NCBI GenBank assembly: GCA_021772935.1 | Contig: JAJFLA010000031.1 | Coordinates: 47,000-110,999, forward strand | From: Gammaproteobacteria bacterium | Lineage (GTDB): Bacteria; Pseudomonadota; Gammaproteobacteria; Xanthomonadales; SZUA-36 | DNA: 64,000 nt | Reading direction: 5' to 3' | Shown here: piece after piece, positions 52,136 through 62,021 of the stretch | Layout: every line of letters begins with the position of its first letter | Position numbering within the stretch: the first letter of the stretch is position 1 | The notes under the pieces: model-generated | Databases searched by the model: none | Told to the model about the DNA's origin: nothing | The model's input: the letters and a program-made list of their open reading frames with translations, nothing else | Translations under genes and position numbers: made by a program

Positions 52136-54366
52136 GTAGTACGCGCAGACAATTTTTACAAGGCAGTGGAGCCCTTGTTGCGTACTTCTCGTTGCCAGCG
52201 TCTGTTCTTGCACAATACACATCACCTAATCCCGGCCAGACCAAAGAGTTGCGTGGCAATACCTCGCTTGATACCTGGATTCGGGTTGAAGCAGGCGGCC
52301 TGATCGTCATCTCCGTTGGCAAGGTTGAGTTTGGTCAGGGCATCAGAACCGCTCTGGCACAAATTGCGGCGGAGGAACTGGACATCAGCATGTCGCGTGT
52401 CCGAATGGCCGAGGTTGATACAGCGCATTCGCCGGATGAGTCGTACACCTTCAGCGCTATGTCGGTACAACAAAGCGGGACAAGAGTACGCAAAGCAGCC
52501 GCCTATGCGCGCCAGGTGCTTCTGGCTCATGCAGCGAAAACTCTGAATCTGCCAACCGCAGAACTGAGTGTGGTCAACGGTTCGATACTGCACAACGGTC
52601 AGCCCACAGGGATTGATTATTGGGAAATTCTTGAGGGCAAAGACTTTGACAGGGTTGTGCCAGATGATGTGACAGCTAAGCCACTGGAGCAATATCAAGT
52701 GATTGGCCAATCTGTCCCGCGGCTGGATATTCCTGACAAAGTATTTGCAAAAACATCCTATCTTGCCGATCAGCGCATGCCTGATATGGCTCATGCCAGG
52801 GTTGTGCGTGGTTCGAGCCCCGACGCCCGTTTGCTGGAGGTTGATACCAGCACCGTTGCGGCTATGCGGGGTGTACTCAAGGTTGTTCGTGACGGGTCTT
52901 TTCTGGCGGTAGTGGCGGAACGGGAAATGCAGGCTACCCAGGCTGCTGCCAAACTAGCGGAATCCTGTCGATGGCAAGCCAAAAAAACTTTCCCCGATGC
53001 CAGCAGAGTGTCTGAATGGCTGAAATCTGCGAAGTCGCAAACCTACCCTGTTGCTGAGCGACTGTCACTTTCTGAAAAAGCAGCAGTCAAAGTCCATTCG
53101 GCGCAGTACTCCCGACCCTTTCTGGCACATGCCTCGATTGCGCCTTCCGCTGCGATTGCGCTTTGGAACGGTAAGGTGTTAACGGTCTGGAGTCACGGGC
53201 AGGGTATGTATCCACTTAGAGGCGCCATTGCTCATACACTTGGACTGAAACAACAACAAGTACGTTGCGTGCACTCGGAATCCGGCGGCGTGTATGGACA
53301 CAATGGCGCTGATGATGCGGCATGTGACGCAGCAGCCATCGCCATGCAATTACCGAACCGGCCGATCAAGCTGCAATGGAGTCGTGCCGATGAGTTCAGG
53401 GGCGAGCCATATGGTTCGGCGATGATGGTCAGTACAAGGGCCGGACTGGATTCACAGGGAAGAATAGCAGACTGGCAACAGGATATTTGGAGCTGCACGC
53501 ATTCGACGCGACCAGGTGGTGCGGCGGGTGCTGGTAATTTGCTCTACGCGCAACAAAAACAGAAGCCTTTATCGGTACCGCCACCACGTGTCATTCCACA
53601 ACCGATAGGAGGTGCCGACCGCAACGCGGTGCCACTGTACGATATACCCGCTTTGAAGATCAATAAGCACATTGTATTGGAAGCGCCACTGCGGGTTTCG
53701 GCGTTGCGCAGTCTTGGTGCCTATGCCAATATTTTTGCAATTGAATCATTTATGGATGAGCTCGCCGTTGCCAGCGCAGTCGACCCGTTTGAGTTTCGCC
53801 TCGCACACCTTTCTGATCAACGCGCCAGGCGGGTACTGGAACGGTTGAGGGAGGTGTCAGCCTGGGGTCAAATACCAACATACGGAACGGGAAAAGGCTG
53901 GGGAATTGGCTTCGCAAAATACAAAAACCTGTCTGCGTACTGCGCTGTTTTTGTAAGCCTGAGTGTTGATCAGAAAAACGGTCAAGTAACTCTGGACAAG
54001 ACCCACGCAGTGATAGATGCTGGGTTAGTGGTGAACCCGGACGGCGTGCGTGCCCAGATTGAAGGCGGTATCGTGCAGTCTGCCAGTTGGACACTGAAGG
54101 AACAGGTGAAATTTGGTTCACTCGGTGTTCGCAGCACAGACTGGATGAGTTACCCAATTCTCGGTTTCAGTGAAGTTCCGGAGCTGGATGTTGAAATCAT
54201 CGAACGTCGTGACCAACCCTGGCTAGGTGTGGCTGAGGCGGCCCAAGGGCCGACAGCGGCAGCGATAGCCAATGCCATTTTCCGCGCGAGCGGGAAGCGC
54301 TTGCGGGACATCCCGTTAACTGCTTTGAAGATACTGTCAGCCGTGAAAGACCCTCAGTTTGCTTAA
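52132..54366 (+). CDS. Molybdopterin-binding large subunit of a molybdenum hydroxylase (IorB-like)
   Basis: This 744-residue protein opens with a twin-arginine leader (STRRQFLQGSGALVAYFSLP), so the folded holoenzyme is probably exported with its partner. Domains: a hammerhead-like region (KVEFGQGIRTALAQIAAEEL), molybdopterin segments (VHSESGGVYGHNGADDAACD), and a late GVAEAAQGPTAAAIANAI loop holding the usual catalytic Glu. The architecture matches isoquinoline 1-oxidoreductase beta/nicotinate-type hydroxylases, which insert oxygen from water into aromatic heterocycles or oxidise aldehydes. The substrate is not deducible. Confidence 0.9.
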   Translation: MSSTRRQFLQGSGALVAYFSLPASVLAQYTSPNPGQTKELRGNTSLDTWIRVEAGGLIVISVGKVEFGQGIRTALAQIAAEELDISMSRVRMAEVDTAHSPDESYTFSAMSVQQSGTRVRKAAAYARQVLLAHAAKTLNLPTAELSVVNGSILHNGQPTGIDYWEILEGKDFDRVVPDDVTAKPLEQYQVIGQSVPRLDIPDKVFAKTSYLADQRMPDMAHARVVRGSSPDARLLEVDTSTVAAMRGVLKVVRDGSFLAVVAEREMQATQAAAKLAESCRWQAKKTFPDASRVSEWLKSAKSQTYPVAERLSLSEKAAVKVHSAQYSRPFLAHASIAPSAAIALWNGKVLTVWSHGQGMYPLRGAIAHTLGLKQQQVRCVHSESGGVYGHNGADDAACDAAAIAMQLPNRPIKLQWSRADEFRGEPYGSAMMVSTRAGLDSQGRIADWQQDIWSCTHSTRPGGAAGAGNLLYAQQKQKPLSVPPPRVIPQPIGGADRNAVPLYDIPALKINKHIVLEAPLRVSALRSLGAYANIFAIESFMDELAVASAVDPFEFRLAHLSDQRARRVLERLREVSAWGQIPTYGTGKGWGIGFAKYKNLSAYCAVFVSLSVDQKNGQVTLDKTHAVIDAGLVVNPDGVRAQIEGGIVQSASWTLKEQVKFGSLGVRSTDWMSYPILGFSEVPELDVEIIERRDQPWLGVAEAAQGPTAAAIANAIFRASGKRLRDIPLTALKILSAVKDPQFA

Positions 54367-54493
54367 GTGTCACGGGATTTAAAAAAAGCGGTTGCCGTTC
54401 TGGCAAAATCTGCTCACATCCTTGATGTAGAAAGCACCGCAACACATGTACTATATGCAATTGCTACGAAAAGACTCACACAGGAAACAGGAA

Positions 54494-55972
54494 ATGACAG
54501 ACAAGACTGAAAACGCACTCAATCTGAGCAAGCCGGAGTTATACCGGTCGCAGGCCTATATCAATGGTAACTGGGTAGATGCTGATGATGGCACCACGTT
54601 TGAGGTCAGCAATCCGGCAGATGGCAAGCTCTTAACCACCGTGCCTAACCAAGGGGTTGCAGAAACCCGCCGAGCCATTGAAGCAGCGAATGCGGCCTGG
54701 CCAGCGTGGCGCAGCAAGACCGCCAAAGAACGTGCGGTAATTTTGCGTTGCTGGTTTGACCTGATGATAGAAAGCAAAGACGACCTGGCAAAGCTAATGA
54801 CGGCGGAGCAGGGTAAGCCGCTAGCAGAGTCTGCCGGCGAGGTGACCTACGGTGCTTCGTTTGTTGAGTGGTTTGCTGAAGAGGGTAAGCGGGTTTACGG
54901 AGACGTGATTCCCACCCATATGTCCGACCGCCGGATCATTGTGATCAAACAATCAGTCGGTGTTGTGGCGTGTATCACACCGTGGAACTTTCCAAACGCG
55001 ATGATTACACGTAAAGCGGCACCTGCACTCGCGGCGGGCTGTCCCATTGTGATCAAACCGGCCTCGGAAACACCATTGTCAGCGTTGGCGCTGGCCGAAT
55101 TGGCGGAACAGGCGGGCATACCCGCAGGTGTATTTAACATTGTTACAACAACACACTCACGGGACGTCGGCCTCGAGTTGACCGAAAGCCCGTTGGTACG
55201 CAAATTCTCATTTACCGGGTCCACAGGGGTGGGCAAGCTGTTGATAAGGCAGTGCGCTTCCACGGTAAAAAAGGTTTCTATGGAATTGGGCGGCAATGCG
55301 CCTTTTATCGTGTTTGATGATGCGGACATAGATTCTGCGGTTAAAGGCGCGATTGTTTCCAAGTATCGCAATGCTGGACAAACCTGTGTCTGCGCCAACC
55401 GGTTTTATGTGCAGGATGCGGTTTATGATGAATTTGTAGAAAAACTTACGTTGGCCGTTCAGGAGCTTAAGGTCGGTCGAGGTGAAGAATCAGGAGTAAA
55501 TATAGGGCCGTTGATTTCAGAAGACGCAGTCGAAAAGGTTGAAGAATTACTGGCAGACTCAGTCAAAAAAGGCGCCGTGGTAGTCGAAGGTGGGCGCCGC
55601 CACGCTCTTGGTGGTCAGTTTTATGAGCCGACGGTAGTTAAGAACGCAACCGCTACTATGGAATTTGCCCGTGAAGAGATATTTGGCCCAGTTGCGCCCG
55701 TATTTCGCTTCACAGATGAAGATGAGGTGATTGAGCTGGCCAATGCAACCGAGTTTGGACTCGCCTCGTATTTCTACGCCCGTGATCTGGGTCGGGTCTG
55801 GCGTGTAGCCGAGGGCCTCGAATACGGGATGGTTTGTATCAATGATGGCATATTGTCTACCGAGATAGCACCTTTCGGCGGCGTGAAAGAATCCGGTTCT
55901 GGCCGCGAAGGTTCAAAATACGGTATCGACGAGTTCATAGAAATGAAATATATAACGATGGCAGGGCTTTGA
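54494..55972 (+). CDS. NAD(P)-dependent (succinate-)semialdehyde dehydrogenase
   Basis: This 492-residue aldehyde dehydrogenase of the GabD type opens YINGNWVDADDGTTFEVSNP. Cofactor motifs are ITPWNFPNAMITRKAAPALA and FTGSTGVGK. The catalytic Glu is in MELGGNAPFIVFDDAD and the catalytic Cys in NAGQTCVCANRF. CVCANR is typical of succinate-semialdehyde dehydrogenases. AGGAAACAGGAA precedes ATG 54494, which is preferred over the start 48 bases upstream. It would oxidise a semialdehyde made by the upstream dehydrogenase module into a dicarboxylate for the TCA cycle. Confidence 0.92.
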   Translation: MTDKTENALNLSKPELYRSQAYINGNWVDADDGTTFEVSNPADGKLLTTVPNQGVAETRRAIEAANAAWPAWRSKTAKERAVILRCWFDLMIESKDDLAKLMTAEQGKPLAESAGEVTYGASFVEWFAEEGKRVYGDVIPTHMSDRRIIVIKQSVGVVACITPWNFPNAMITRKAAPALAAGCPIVIKPASETPLSALALAELAEQAGIPAGVFNIVTTTHSRDVGLELTESPLVRKFSFTGSTGVGKLLIRQCASTVKKVSMELGGNAPFIVFDDADIDSAVKGAIVSKYRNAGQTCVCANRFYVQDAVYDEFVEKLTLAVQELKVGRGEESGVNIGPLISEDAVEKVEELLADSVKKGAVVVEGGRRHALGGQFYEPTVVKNATATMEFAREEIFGPVAPVFRFTDEDEVIELANATEFGLASYFYARDLGRVWRVAEGLEYGMVCINDGILSTEIAPFGGVKESGSGREGSKYGIDEFIEMKYITMAGL

Positions 55973-55997
55973 TTGGTAAATGATGACGGGGACTGCC

Positions 55998-57230
55998 ATG
56001 ACTGAGCTGGATATCAACTTTGTACGCGGTCAGTTTCCTGCCTTCAGCGAACCTTCTCTCGAGGGTTTTGCACATTTCGAGAACGCTGGCGGCTCTTACG
56101 CCTGCGGACAAGCGGTTAATTGCCTGCATCGTTATTATCTTGAGACCAAAGTTCAGCCCTACTATGGTTTTGAGCCCTCACATAACGCAGGCCGACAAAT
56201 GGATCATGCGCGTGAGCGTATGGCTAAGTGGCTTAATGTGGCGACGGATGAGGTTCATTTTGGCCCATCCACTTCACTAAACACGTATGTCATTGCCCAG
56301 GCTTTGCGGCAATACCTCAAGGCCGGTGATGAGGTTATTGTCACCAACCAGGACCATGAGGCCAATGTGGGTGTCTGGCGCAGCTTGGAAGCCGATGGTA
56401 TCGTCATCCGCGAGTGGCAGGTGGATCCGGAAAGCGCTGAACTGGATTCAGCGCAGCTGGATAATTTGCTGAACGAGCGCACTCGCGTGGTGGCATTTAC
56501 GCATTGTTCGAATATCGTCGGCAGCATGCACCCGGTACGTGAATGGACCGAGAAGGTCCACGCAGCAGGCGCCATGGCGATTGTTGACGGTGTTTCTTAC
56601 GCTGGGCACGGCCTGCCGGACATTGATGCGCTGGGCGCAGATATCTACCTGTTTTCCTTGTACAAAGTATATGGCCCGCATCTTGGCGTGATGGTCATGC
56701 GCAAGGCTGTGAACCAACAACTGCCTAATCAGGGCCATTTTTTCAATGTCGATCAGCCGACCAGCCGGTTTACGCCTGCAGGACCTGATCACGCCCAGAT
56801 TGCATCGGTCAACGGTGTAATCGATTATTTCGAGGCCGTTTATTCACACCATTTTGGTGGAAATGACGTTGACGAAAGGCAACAGGCAGCGGCTGTGTTG
56901 CGCTTGTTCCAGCAAGCAGAACATACCAAGCTGCAAGGTTTGCTGGATTTCTTAAAGCAACAACAAGGGCTGAGGTTGATCGGTAAGGAGAACGCTGAAA
57001 ACCGCGCACCTACGGTTTCCTTCACCGTCGAAGGTCGTGAACCATCGGAAATAGCGGCAGAATTGGCCAGGCAGAAAATTGGTATCGGAAACGGCAATTG
57101 TTATGCGTATCGATTGATGGGTGCGCTGGGTATCTCGCCGGAACAGGGTGTGGTGCGGTTATCATTCGTGCATTATACCAACGAGGAAGAGCTAAGCCGC
57201 TTGATAGAAGCGCTGGATCAGGCTCTCTAG
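55998..57230 (+). CDS. Class V aminotransferase / cysteine desulfurase-like PLP enzyme
   Basis: This 410-residue fold-type I PLP enzyme has HFENAGGSYACGQAV near residue 28, THCSNIVGSMHPVREW and the Schiff-base Lys in LFSLYKVYGPHLGVMV. The C-terminal loop has IGIGNGNCYAYRL, whose Cys lies where SufS/CsdA-type desulfurases carry their catalytic Cys. It could therefore release sulfur or selenium from cysteine-like substrates or transaminate/lyase another amino acid. It follows the semialdehyde dehydrogenase by 25 bases. Two ATGs at 55980-55985 are alternative starts. Confidence 0.82.
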   Translation: MTELDINFVRGQFPAFSEPSLEGFAHFENAGGSYACGQAVNCLHRYYLETKVQPYYGFEPSHNAGRQMDHARERMAKWLNVATDEVHFGPSTSLNTYVIAQALRQYLKAGDEVIVTNQDHEANVGVWRSLEADGIVIREWQVDPESAELDSAQLDNLLNERTRVVAFTHCSNIVGSMHPVREWTEKVHAAGAMAIVDGVSYAGHGLPDIDALGADIYLFSLYKVYGPHLGVMVMRKAVNQQLPNQGHFFNVDQPTSRFTPAGPDHAQIASVNGVIDYFEAVYSHHFGGNDVDERQQAAAVLRLFQQAEHTKLQGLLDFLKQQQGLRLIGKENAENRAPTVSFTVEGREPSEIAAELARQKIGIGNGNCYAYRLMGALGISPEQGVVRLSFVHYTNEEELSRLIEALDQAL

Positions 57231-57355
57231 CATGGACATCTATCGTAAGCTTACGAATGAGATACATTCAGGATGATTTGCCTTGGTAAAACGGTTATCC
57301 TTGCGCCTAGCCCAGCCGTCAGAGTCGGGACTGTGGAGATATCTCGGGATCAGAA

Positions 57356-59176
57356 ATGAAACCCACTAACGTAAACAACCCGGATTACTTCCATAAAGTT
57401 GTGGATTGCCAGTGGGCCTGCCCGGCACACACCGATGTGCCTGAGTACATCCGTAAAATTGCCCAGGGTGAGTTTACCGATGCTTATATCCAGAATCGTG
57501 AAAGCAACGTTTTCCCCGGCATACTCGGTCGTGTTTGTGACCGTCCCTGCGAGCCTGCTTGCCGGCGTGGTCGTACCAATGAAAGCCCGGTTGCAATCTG
57601 CCGTCTTAAACGTGTCGCAGCGGATCATCGCGATGAAGACATCAGTGATCGTTTGCCACTCATTCCCAGCAAGAAAAACGGCAAGAAAATTGCTTTAATT
57701 GGTGCAGGTTGCGCCTCACTGACGGTCGCCAATGATTTAATGCCGGTGGGCTATGAGTGCACAATTTTCGAGGCACTGGCTGAGCCGGGCGGCCTGATGC
57801 GATCAAATATTCCTTCTTTTCGACTACCTGCCCCGGTGCTCAATGATGAAATAGGCTATATCGTAGATATGGGCGCTGACCTGCGCCTGAATCACCCGAT
57901 TGAAAGCATGAAAGACCTGCTAAATGAGGGTTATGACGCGATATTTGTGGGTACCGGCGCGCCCAAGGGAAAAGAATTAAAGCTGCCTGGACGTGAAGAG
58001 GGTAATGCCAACATTCATATTGGTATCACCTGGCTGGAATCGGTTGCTTTTGGACATGTCGAAAAGATTGGGAAACGCGTATTGATCATTGGTGTTGGCA
58101 ATACGGCGATGGATTGTTGTCGTACGTCACTGCGTCTGGGTGCCGAAGATGTCAAAGTCATGGCACGTAAACCACGTGATTTCTTCAAAGCATCCGACTG
58201 GGAGCTGGAAGACGCGGAAGAAGAAAATGTTGAAATCATCGTAAACCACTCACCCAAGGAATTTGTCATTGAGAACGGTCGTCTGACCGGTATGAAATTC
58301 AAACAGGTTGAGTACGAGATTGAACACGGCCGGATCGTTCACCAAATGACCACCGGTGAAATCATCGTACCTTGTGATGATGTGATACTGGCCATTGGTC
58401 AGGACAATGCCTTTCCGTGGATCGAACGTGACTTGGGAATGGAGTTTGACCAGTGGGATGTACCGGTGGTGGATAAAACTACTTTTGAATCAACCCTTCC
58501 GGGTGTGTTTTTTGGCGGTGATTCGGCTTTCGGACCCAAAAACATCATCTGGGCCGTCGAGCACGGCCACCAGGCCGCGATATCTATCCACCGTCATTGT
58601 CAGGCTGAAGACCTGACCGAGCGCTTGCCGGTATTGTTAAACCTTGGCAGTCGCAAAATGGGTATGCATGAATGGAGTTACTCCAACGATTTTGACCCTG
58701 CCGCACGGCGTAAGATGGAACACGTGGAGTTGTCCCAGCGATTCAAAGATCTCACCACCGAGGTTGAGCTTGGTTTTACTGCTGAGCAGGCCCAGCAAGA
58801 AGTTGAACGCTGTCTGAATTGTGACATCCAGACGGTGTTTTTCGACGACTTGTGTATCGAATGTGACGCCTGCCTGGATATTTGTCCTACACGCTGTCTG
58901 ACCATGACACCCAATGTTGACAAGGTTGACTTGCTCAGCCAATTAAAAGCACCGCGACGTAACCAGGATCAACCCATGTTTGTTTCTGAACCGCTGAAGC
59001 AAACCAAGCGAGTGATGGTCAAGGATGAGAATCTTTGTCTGCATTGCAGTCTGTGCGCTGAGCGTTGCCCAACGGCCGCTTGGGATATGCAGAAATCATT
59101 GTTCAAATTCCCGCGCGCGATAGACCACAGCGACAAGCATCAGAATGGAAAGAGCCCATGTCAGAAAACCGGGTAA
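57356..59176 (+). CDS. GltD-like FAD/NAD(P) oxidoreductase fused to two 4Fe-4S ferredoxin modules
   Basis: This 606-residue protein has an N-terminal Cys-rich Fer4_20 domain (VDCQWACPAHTDVPEY; VCDRPCEPACRRG). An FAD motif IALIGAGCASLTVANDL and an NAD(P) motif VLIIGVGNTAMDCCRTSLRL follow. At the C-terminus are two [4Fe-4S] motifs, CIECDACLDICPTRC and CLHCSLCAERCP. It resembles the small subunit of glutamate synthase but carries its own ferredoxin tail. Overlap with the downstream 2-oxoacid oxidoreductase suggests that it transfers electrons from 2-oxoacid oxidation to NAD(P), giving one three-subunit enzyme. Confidence 0.9.
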   Translation: MKPTNVNNPDYFHKVVDCQWACPAHTDVPEYIRKIAQGEFTDAYIQNRESNVFPGILGRVCDRPCEPACRRGRTNESPVAICRLKRVAADHRDEDISDRLPLIPSKKNGKKIALIGAGCASLTVANDLMPVGYECTIFEALAEPGGLMRSNIPSFRLPAPVLNDEIGYIVDMGADLRLNHPIESMKDLLNEGYDAIFVGTGAPKGKELKLPGREEGNANIHIGITWLESVAFGHVEKIGKRVLIIGVGNTAMDCCRTSLRLGAEDVKVMARKPRDFFKASDWELEDAEEENVEIIVNHSPKEFVIENGRLTGMKFKQVEYEIEHGRIVHQMTTGEIIVPCDDVILAIGQDNAFPWIERDLGMEFDQWDVPVVDKTTFESTLPGVFFGGDSAFGPKNIIWAVEHGHQAAISIHRHCQAEDLTERLPVLLNLGSRKMGMHEWSYSNDFDPAARRKMEHVELSQRFKDLTTEVELGFTAEQAQQEVERCLNCDIQTVFFDDLCIECDACLDICPTRCLTMTPNVDKVDLLSQLKAPRRNQDQPMFVSEPLKQTKRVMVKDENLCLHCSLCAERCPTAAWDMQKSLFKFPRAIDHSDKHQNGKSPCQKTG

Positions 59177-60969
59177 ATGATTTTGTCCTGAAAATTGGTA
59201 CAGTCAATGGTACGGGCTCAGCCAGCGCCAACAGTCTGTTGATGAAAGCCATGTTTCGTATGGGTATTCCGGTCACCGGCAAAAACCTGTTTCCATCCAA
59301 TATCCAGGGTTTGCCGACATGGTACGAGATTCGTGCCAACCACCAAGGTTATATGTCCCGCTCCTTAAGGGTAGATGTCATGGTGGCGATGAATGCCCAG
59401 ACCTACCAGCGTGACCTGGACGAGGTGTGCCCCGGTGGTTTCTTCTTATATGACTCGACCTGGCCACGCGAACGCGAATTGAACCGTGATGACATAACAG
59501 TCCTGGGTGTGCCATTAGCCAAGCTTTGTAATGAACATTTCAGTGATGCGCGGGTACGCATACTGATGAAAAATATTGCTTACGTGGGTGCCCTGGCCGC
59601 TTTACTGGATATTGATACCAATGTGTTACGTACACTGTTGGAAGAAGCGTTTGCGAATAAACCCAAGCTGGTGGAAAGTAACCTGAAAGCCATCAACCTT
59701 GGCTTTAACTATGCCAAGGAAAATTTCGTCTGCCCGCTACCGGTGCGCGCCGAGACCATGGGTGATAACAAGGGTTTCGTCCTGATGGATGGTAATGCTG
59801 CCGCAGGTTTGGGTTGCGTGTACGCCGGTGCCACGGTAGGTGCCTGGTACCCGATCACACCTTCAACCTCGTTGATGGACAGTTTTAATTTTTATTGTGA
59901 AATGTTCCGCAAAGACTCGGACAGCGGTCAGAAAAACTACTGCATCATACAGGCCGAAGATGAGTTGGCTGCAGCAGGCATTGTACTGGGGGCTAATTGG
60001 ACCGGTGCACGCGCCTTCACGCCGACATCAGGGCCCGGTATTTCATTGATGAGTGAATTCATCGGTTTCGCCTACTACGCGGAAATTCCCTCGGTGTTTT
60101 TTAATGTACAGCGGGTTGGCCCGTCCACCGGTATGCCGACACGCACGCAACAATGCGACATCATGCTGTGTGCTTATGCATCACACGGCGATACCATGCA
60201 CCCGTTGTTGTTACCCGCCAATCCAAAAGAATGTTTTGAAATGGCGGTAACTGCCTTCGACCTGGCAGAACGTCTGCAGACACCGTTGTTTGTACTGTCC
60301 GACCTGGATATCGGAATGAATGACTGGATGATTCCAGAGCTGGAGTGGGACGATAAATACCAGCCCGATCGCGGCAAACTATTGTCCTCGGATGATGTGG
60401 ATCAACTGGAAAAATTTTACCGCTATCTCGATACGGACGGTGACGGTATTGCTGCCCGCACACTACCGGGTGAAAATGCCAAGGGTGCTTATTTTGTGCG
60501 TGGCTCTGGGCACAATAAACACGGTGCTTATACGGAGAGTTCTGAAGAATACAAAGAACTCGTCGACCGCCTGCTAACCAAATGGGCTACTGCCAGGACA
60601 TTAGTGCCCAAGGCTATTTTGAAACGGGCACAACAGGAAACAACCATTGGCATCATCGCCTACGGTAGCTCTGACGGTGCGGTACTTGAAGCACTCGACC
60701 AGTTGGCCGCCAGCGGTATTCATGCAGACTACATGCGCTTAAGGGCGTTCCCATTCAGTCGTAGAGTCAACGAGTTTGTCAAAAATCACGAAACGGTATT
60801 CGTGGTAGAGCAAAACCGTGATGCGCAGTTGCGTTCATTGCTGATCCTGGAAACCAATACCGATGCGGCCAAGCTGATCCCCGTATTGCACTACAACGGT
60901 ATGCCGATTCCCAGCCAGTGCGTTGTGGATGGGCTGTGTAAGCACTTAAAAGTGGAGGCTGTGGCATGA
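59158..60969 (+). CDS. 2-oxoacid:acceptor oxidoreductase, fused gamma-alpha subunit
   Basis: This 603-residue protein has an N-terminal gamma domain (LKIGTVNGTGSASANSLLMK to about residue 195) and an alpha domain with GNAAAGLGCVYAGATVGAWY, PITPSTSLMDS and FTPTSGPGISLMSEFIG. This is the KorA/VorA-like fused type. It uses CoA and thiamine diphosphate with the beta subunit to oxidise a 2-oxoacid such as 2-oxoglutarate. ATG 59158 follows GGAAAGAG and overlaps the end of the flavoprotein gene by 19 bases; it overlaps the beta gene by four. Confidence 0.9.
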   Translation: MSENRVNDFVLKIGTVNGTGSASANSLLMKAMFRMGIPVTGKNLFPSNIQGLPTWYEIRANHQGYMSRSLRVDVMVAMNAQTYQRDLDEVCPGGFFLYDSTWPRERELNRDDITVLGVPLAKLCNEHFSDARVRILMKNIAYVGALAALLDIDTNVLRTLLEEAFANKPKLVESNLKAINLGFNYAKENFVCPLPVRAETMGDNKGFVLMDGNAAAGLGCVYAGATVGAWYPITPSTSLMDSFNFYCEMFRKDSDSGQKNYCIIQAEDELAAAGIVLGANWTGARAFTPTSGPGISLMSEFIGFAYYAEIPSVFFNVQRVGPSTGMPTRTQQCDIMLCAYASHGDTMHPLLLPANPKECFEMAVTAFDLAERLQTPLFVLSDLDIGMNDWMIPELEWDDKYQPDRGKLLSSDDVDQLEKFYRYLDTDGDGIAARTLPGENAKGAYFVRGSGHNKHGAYTESSEEYKELVDRLLTKWATARTLVPKAILKRAQQETTIGIIAYGSSDGAVLEALDQLAASGIHADYMRLRAFPFSRRVNEFVKNHETVFVVEQNRDAQLRSLLILETNTDAAKLIPVLHYNGMPIPSQCVVDGLCKHLKVEAVA

Positions 60970-62021
60970 CGTATATCGCCAAACCAAAAATCGACCTGCC
61001 CGGCCACAGGACCAATGAAATTGGTTTGTATACACGTGATTATGAGGGTGTTTTATCAACTCTTTGCGCGGGTTGTGGACATGATTCCATCACTGCGGCC
61101 ATTGTTCAGGCGTTCTGGGAGATGTCGGTACCACCTGAGAAAGTGGTCAAGCTGTCGGGCATCGGATGCTCTTCAAAAACACCGGCATATTTTATTTCAG
61201 GCGCACACGGCTTTAACTCTGTGCACGGACGAATGCCCTCGGTTGCCACTGGCGCAATGGCTGGAAACCGGGACCTTGTTTGCATTGGCGTTTCCGGTGA
61301 TGGCGACTCCCTGTCGATCGGTTTCGGGCAGTTTGGTCATGCGGTGAGACGCAACGTAAACATGTTATATATTATTGAAAATAACGGTGTTTATGGTCTA
61401 ACCAAGGGGCAGTTTTCGGCCTCGGCTGATAAGGGTAGCAAATCGAAGCGGGGTAATATCAACCAGTGGAAGAATATTGACTCGGTCTCCACCGCTATTT
61501 CAATGGGTGGTAGTTTTGCGGCACGAAGCTTTTCAGGTGATCGTGAACAACTGGTTACCTTGATTAAAGCGGGTGTCAAACACCCAGGCTGTGCCGTACT
61601 CGACGTGGTTTCTCCCTGTGTTACCTTTAACAACCATCCGGGTTCAACCAAAAGCTATTCGTATACACGAGATCATTACCACCCCGCATTGCAAACTGAC
61701 TTCGTGCCACCAGCGACCGAAATCAGAACAGCTTATGCGGAAGGTGAAAGTACGGTGGTGGAGTTGCACGATGGTACAAAATTACTACTTAAAAAGGCCG
61801 ATAGCGGTTACGACGCAACCAATCGAAGCGGTGTTTTACGTTACCTGGAACAACAGCGGGCGCGTGGCGAGGTTGTCACCGGTTTGTTGTTCATCAACAG
61901 TGAATTACCGGATATGCACAAGATTTACGACACCTCGAATAAACCGATGAAAGACTTCGAGTTTGAACAGTTGAATCCAGGCAGCGAGGCATTGGCAAAA
62001 CTACAAAACCGCATGCGTTGA
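60966..62021 (+). CDS. 2-oxoacid:acceptor oxidoreductase, beta subunit
   Basis: This 351-residue subunit binds thiamine diphosphate. STLCAGCGHDSITAAIVQAF gives Cys for the proximal cluster, and IGVSGDGDSLSIGFGQFGHA then ENNGVYGLTKGQFS form the TPP/Mg motif. GLTKGQ is typical of 2-oxoglutarate-type enzymes. With the gamma-alpha subunit and the ferredoxin-fused flavoprotein it can replace or supplement the 2-oxoglutarate dehydrogenase complex. Such enzymes occur in aerobes too, and oxygen sensitivity cannot be judged here. Confidence 0.9.
   Translation: MTYIAKPKIDLPGHRTNEIGLYTRDYEGVLSTLCAGCGHDSITAAIVQAFWEMSVPPEKVVKLSGIGCSSKTPAYFISGAHGFNSVHGRMPSVATGAMAGNRDLVCIGVSGDGDSLSIGFGQFGHAVRRNVNMLYIIENNGVYGLTKGQFSASADKGSKSKRGNINQWKNIDSVSTAISMGGSFAARSFSGDREQLVTLIKAGVKHPGCAVLDVVSPCVTFNNHPGSTKSYSYTRDHYHPALQTDFVPPATEIRTAYAEGESTVVELHDGTKLLLKKADSGYDATNRSGVLRYLEQQRARGEVVTGLLFINSELPDMHKIYDTSNKPMKDFEFEQLNPGSEALAKLQNRMR

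Noticed and set aside
51446..52225. Minus-strand frame of 259 codons across the amidohydrolase and molybdenum hydroxylase genes
   Set aside because: It spans the ends of three well-supported plus-strand genes and looks like a composition artefact.
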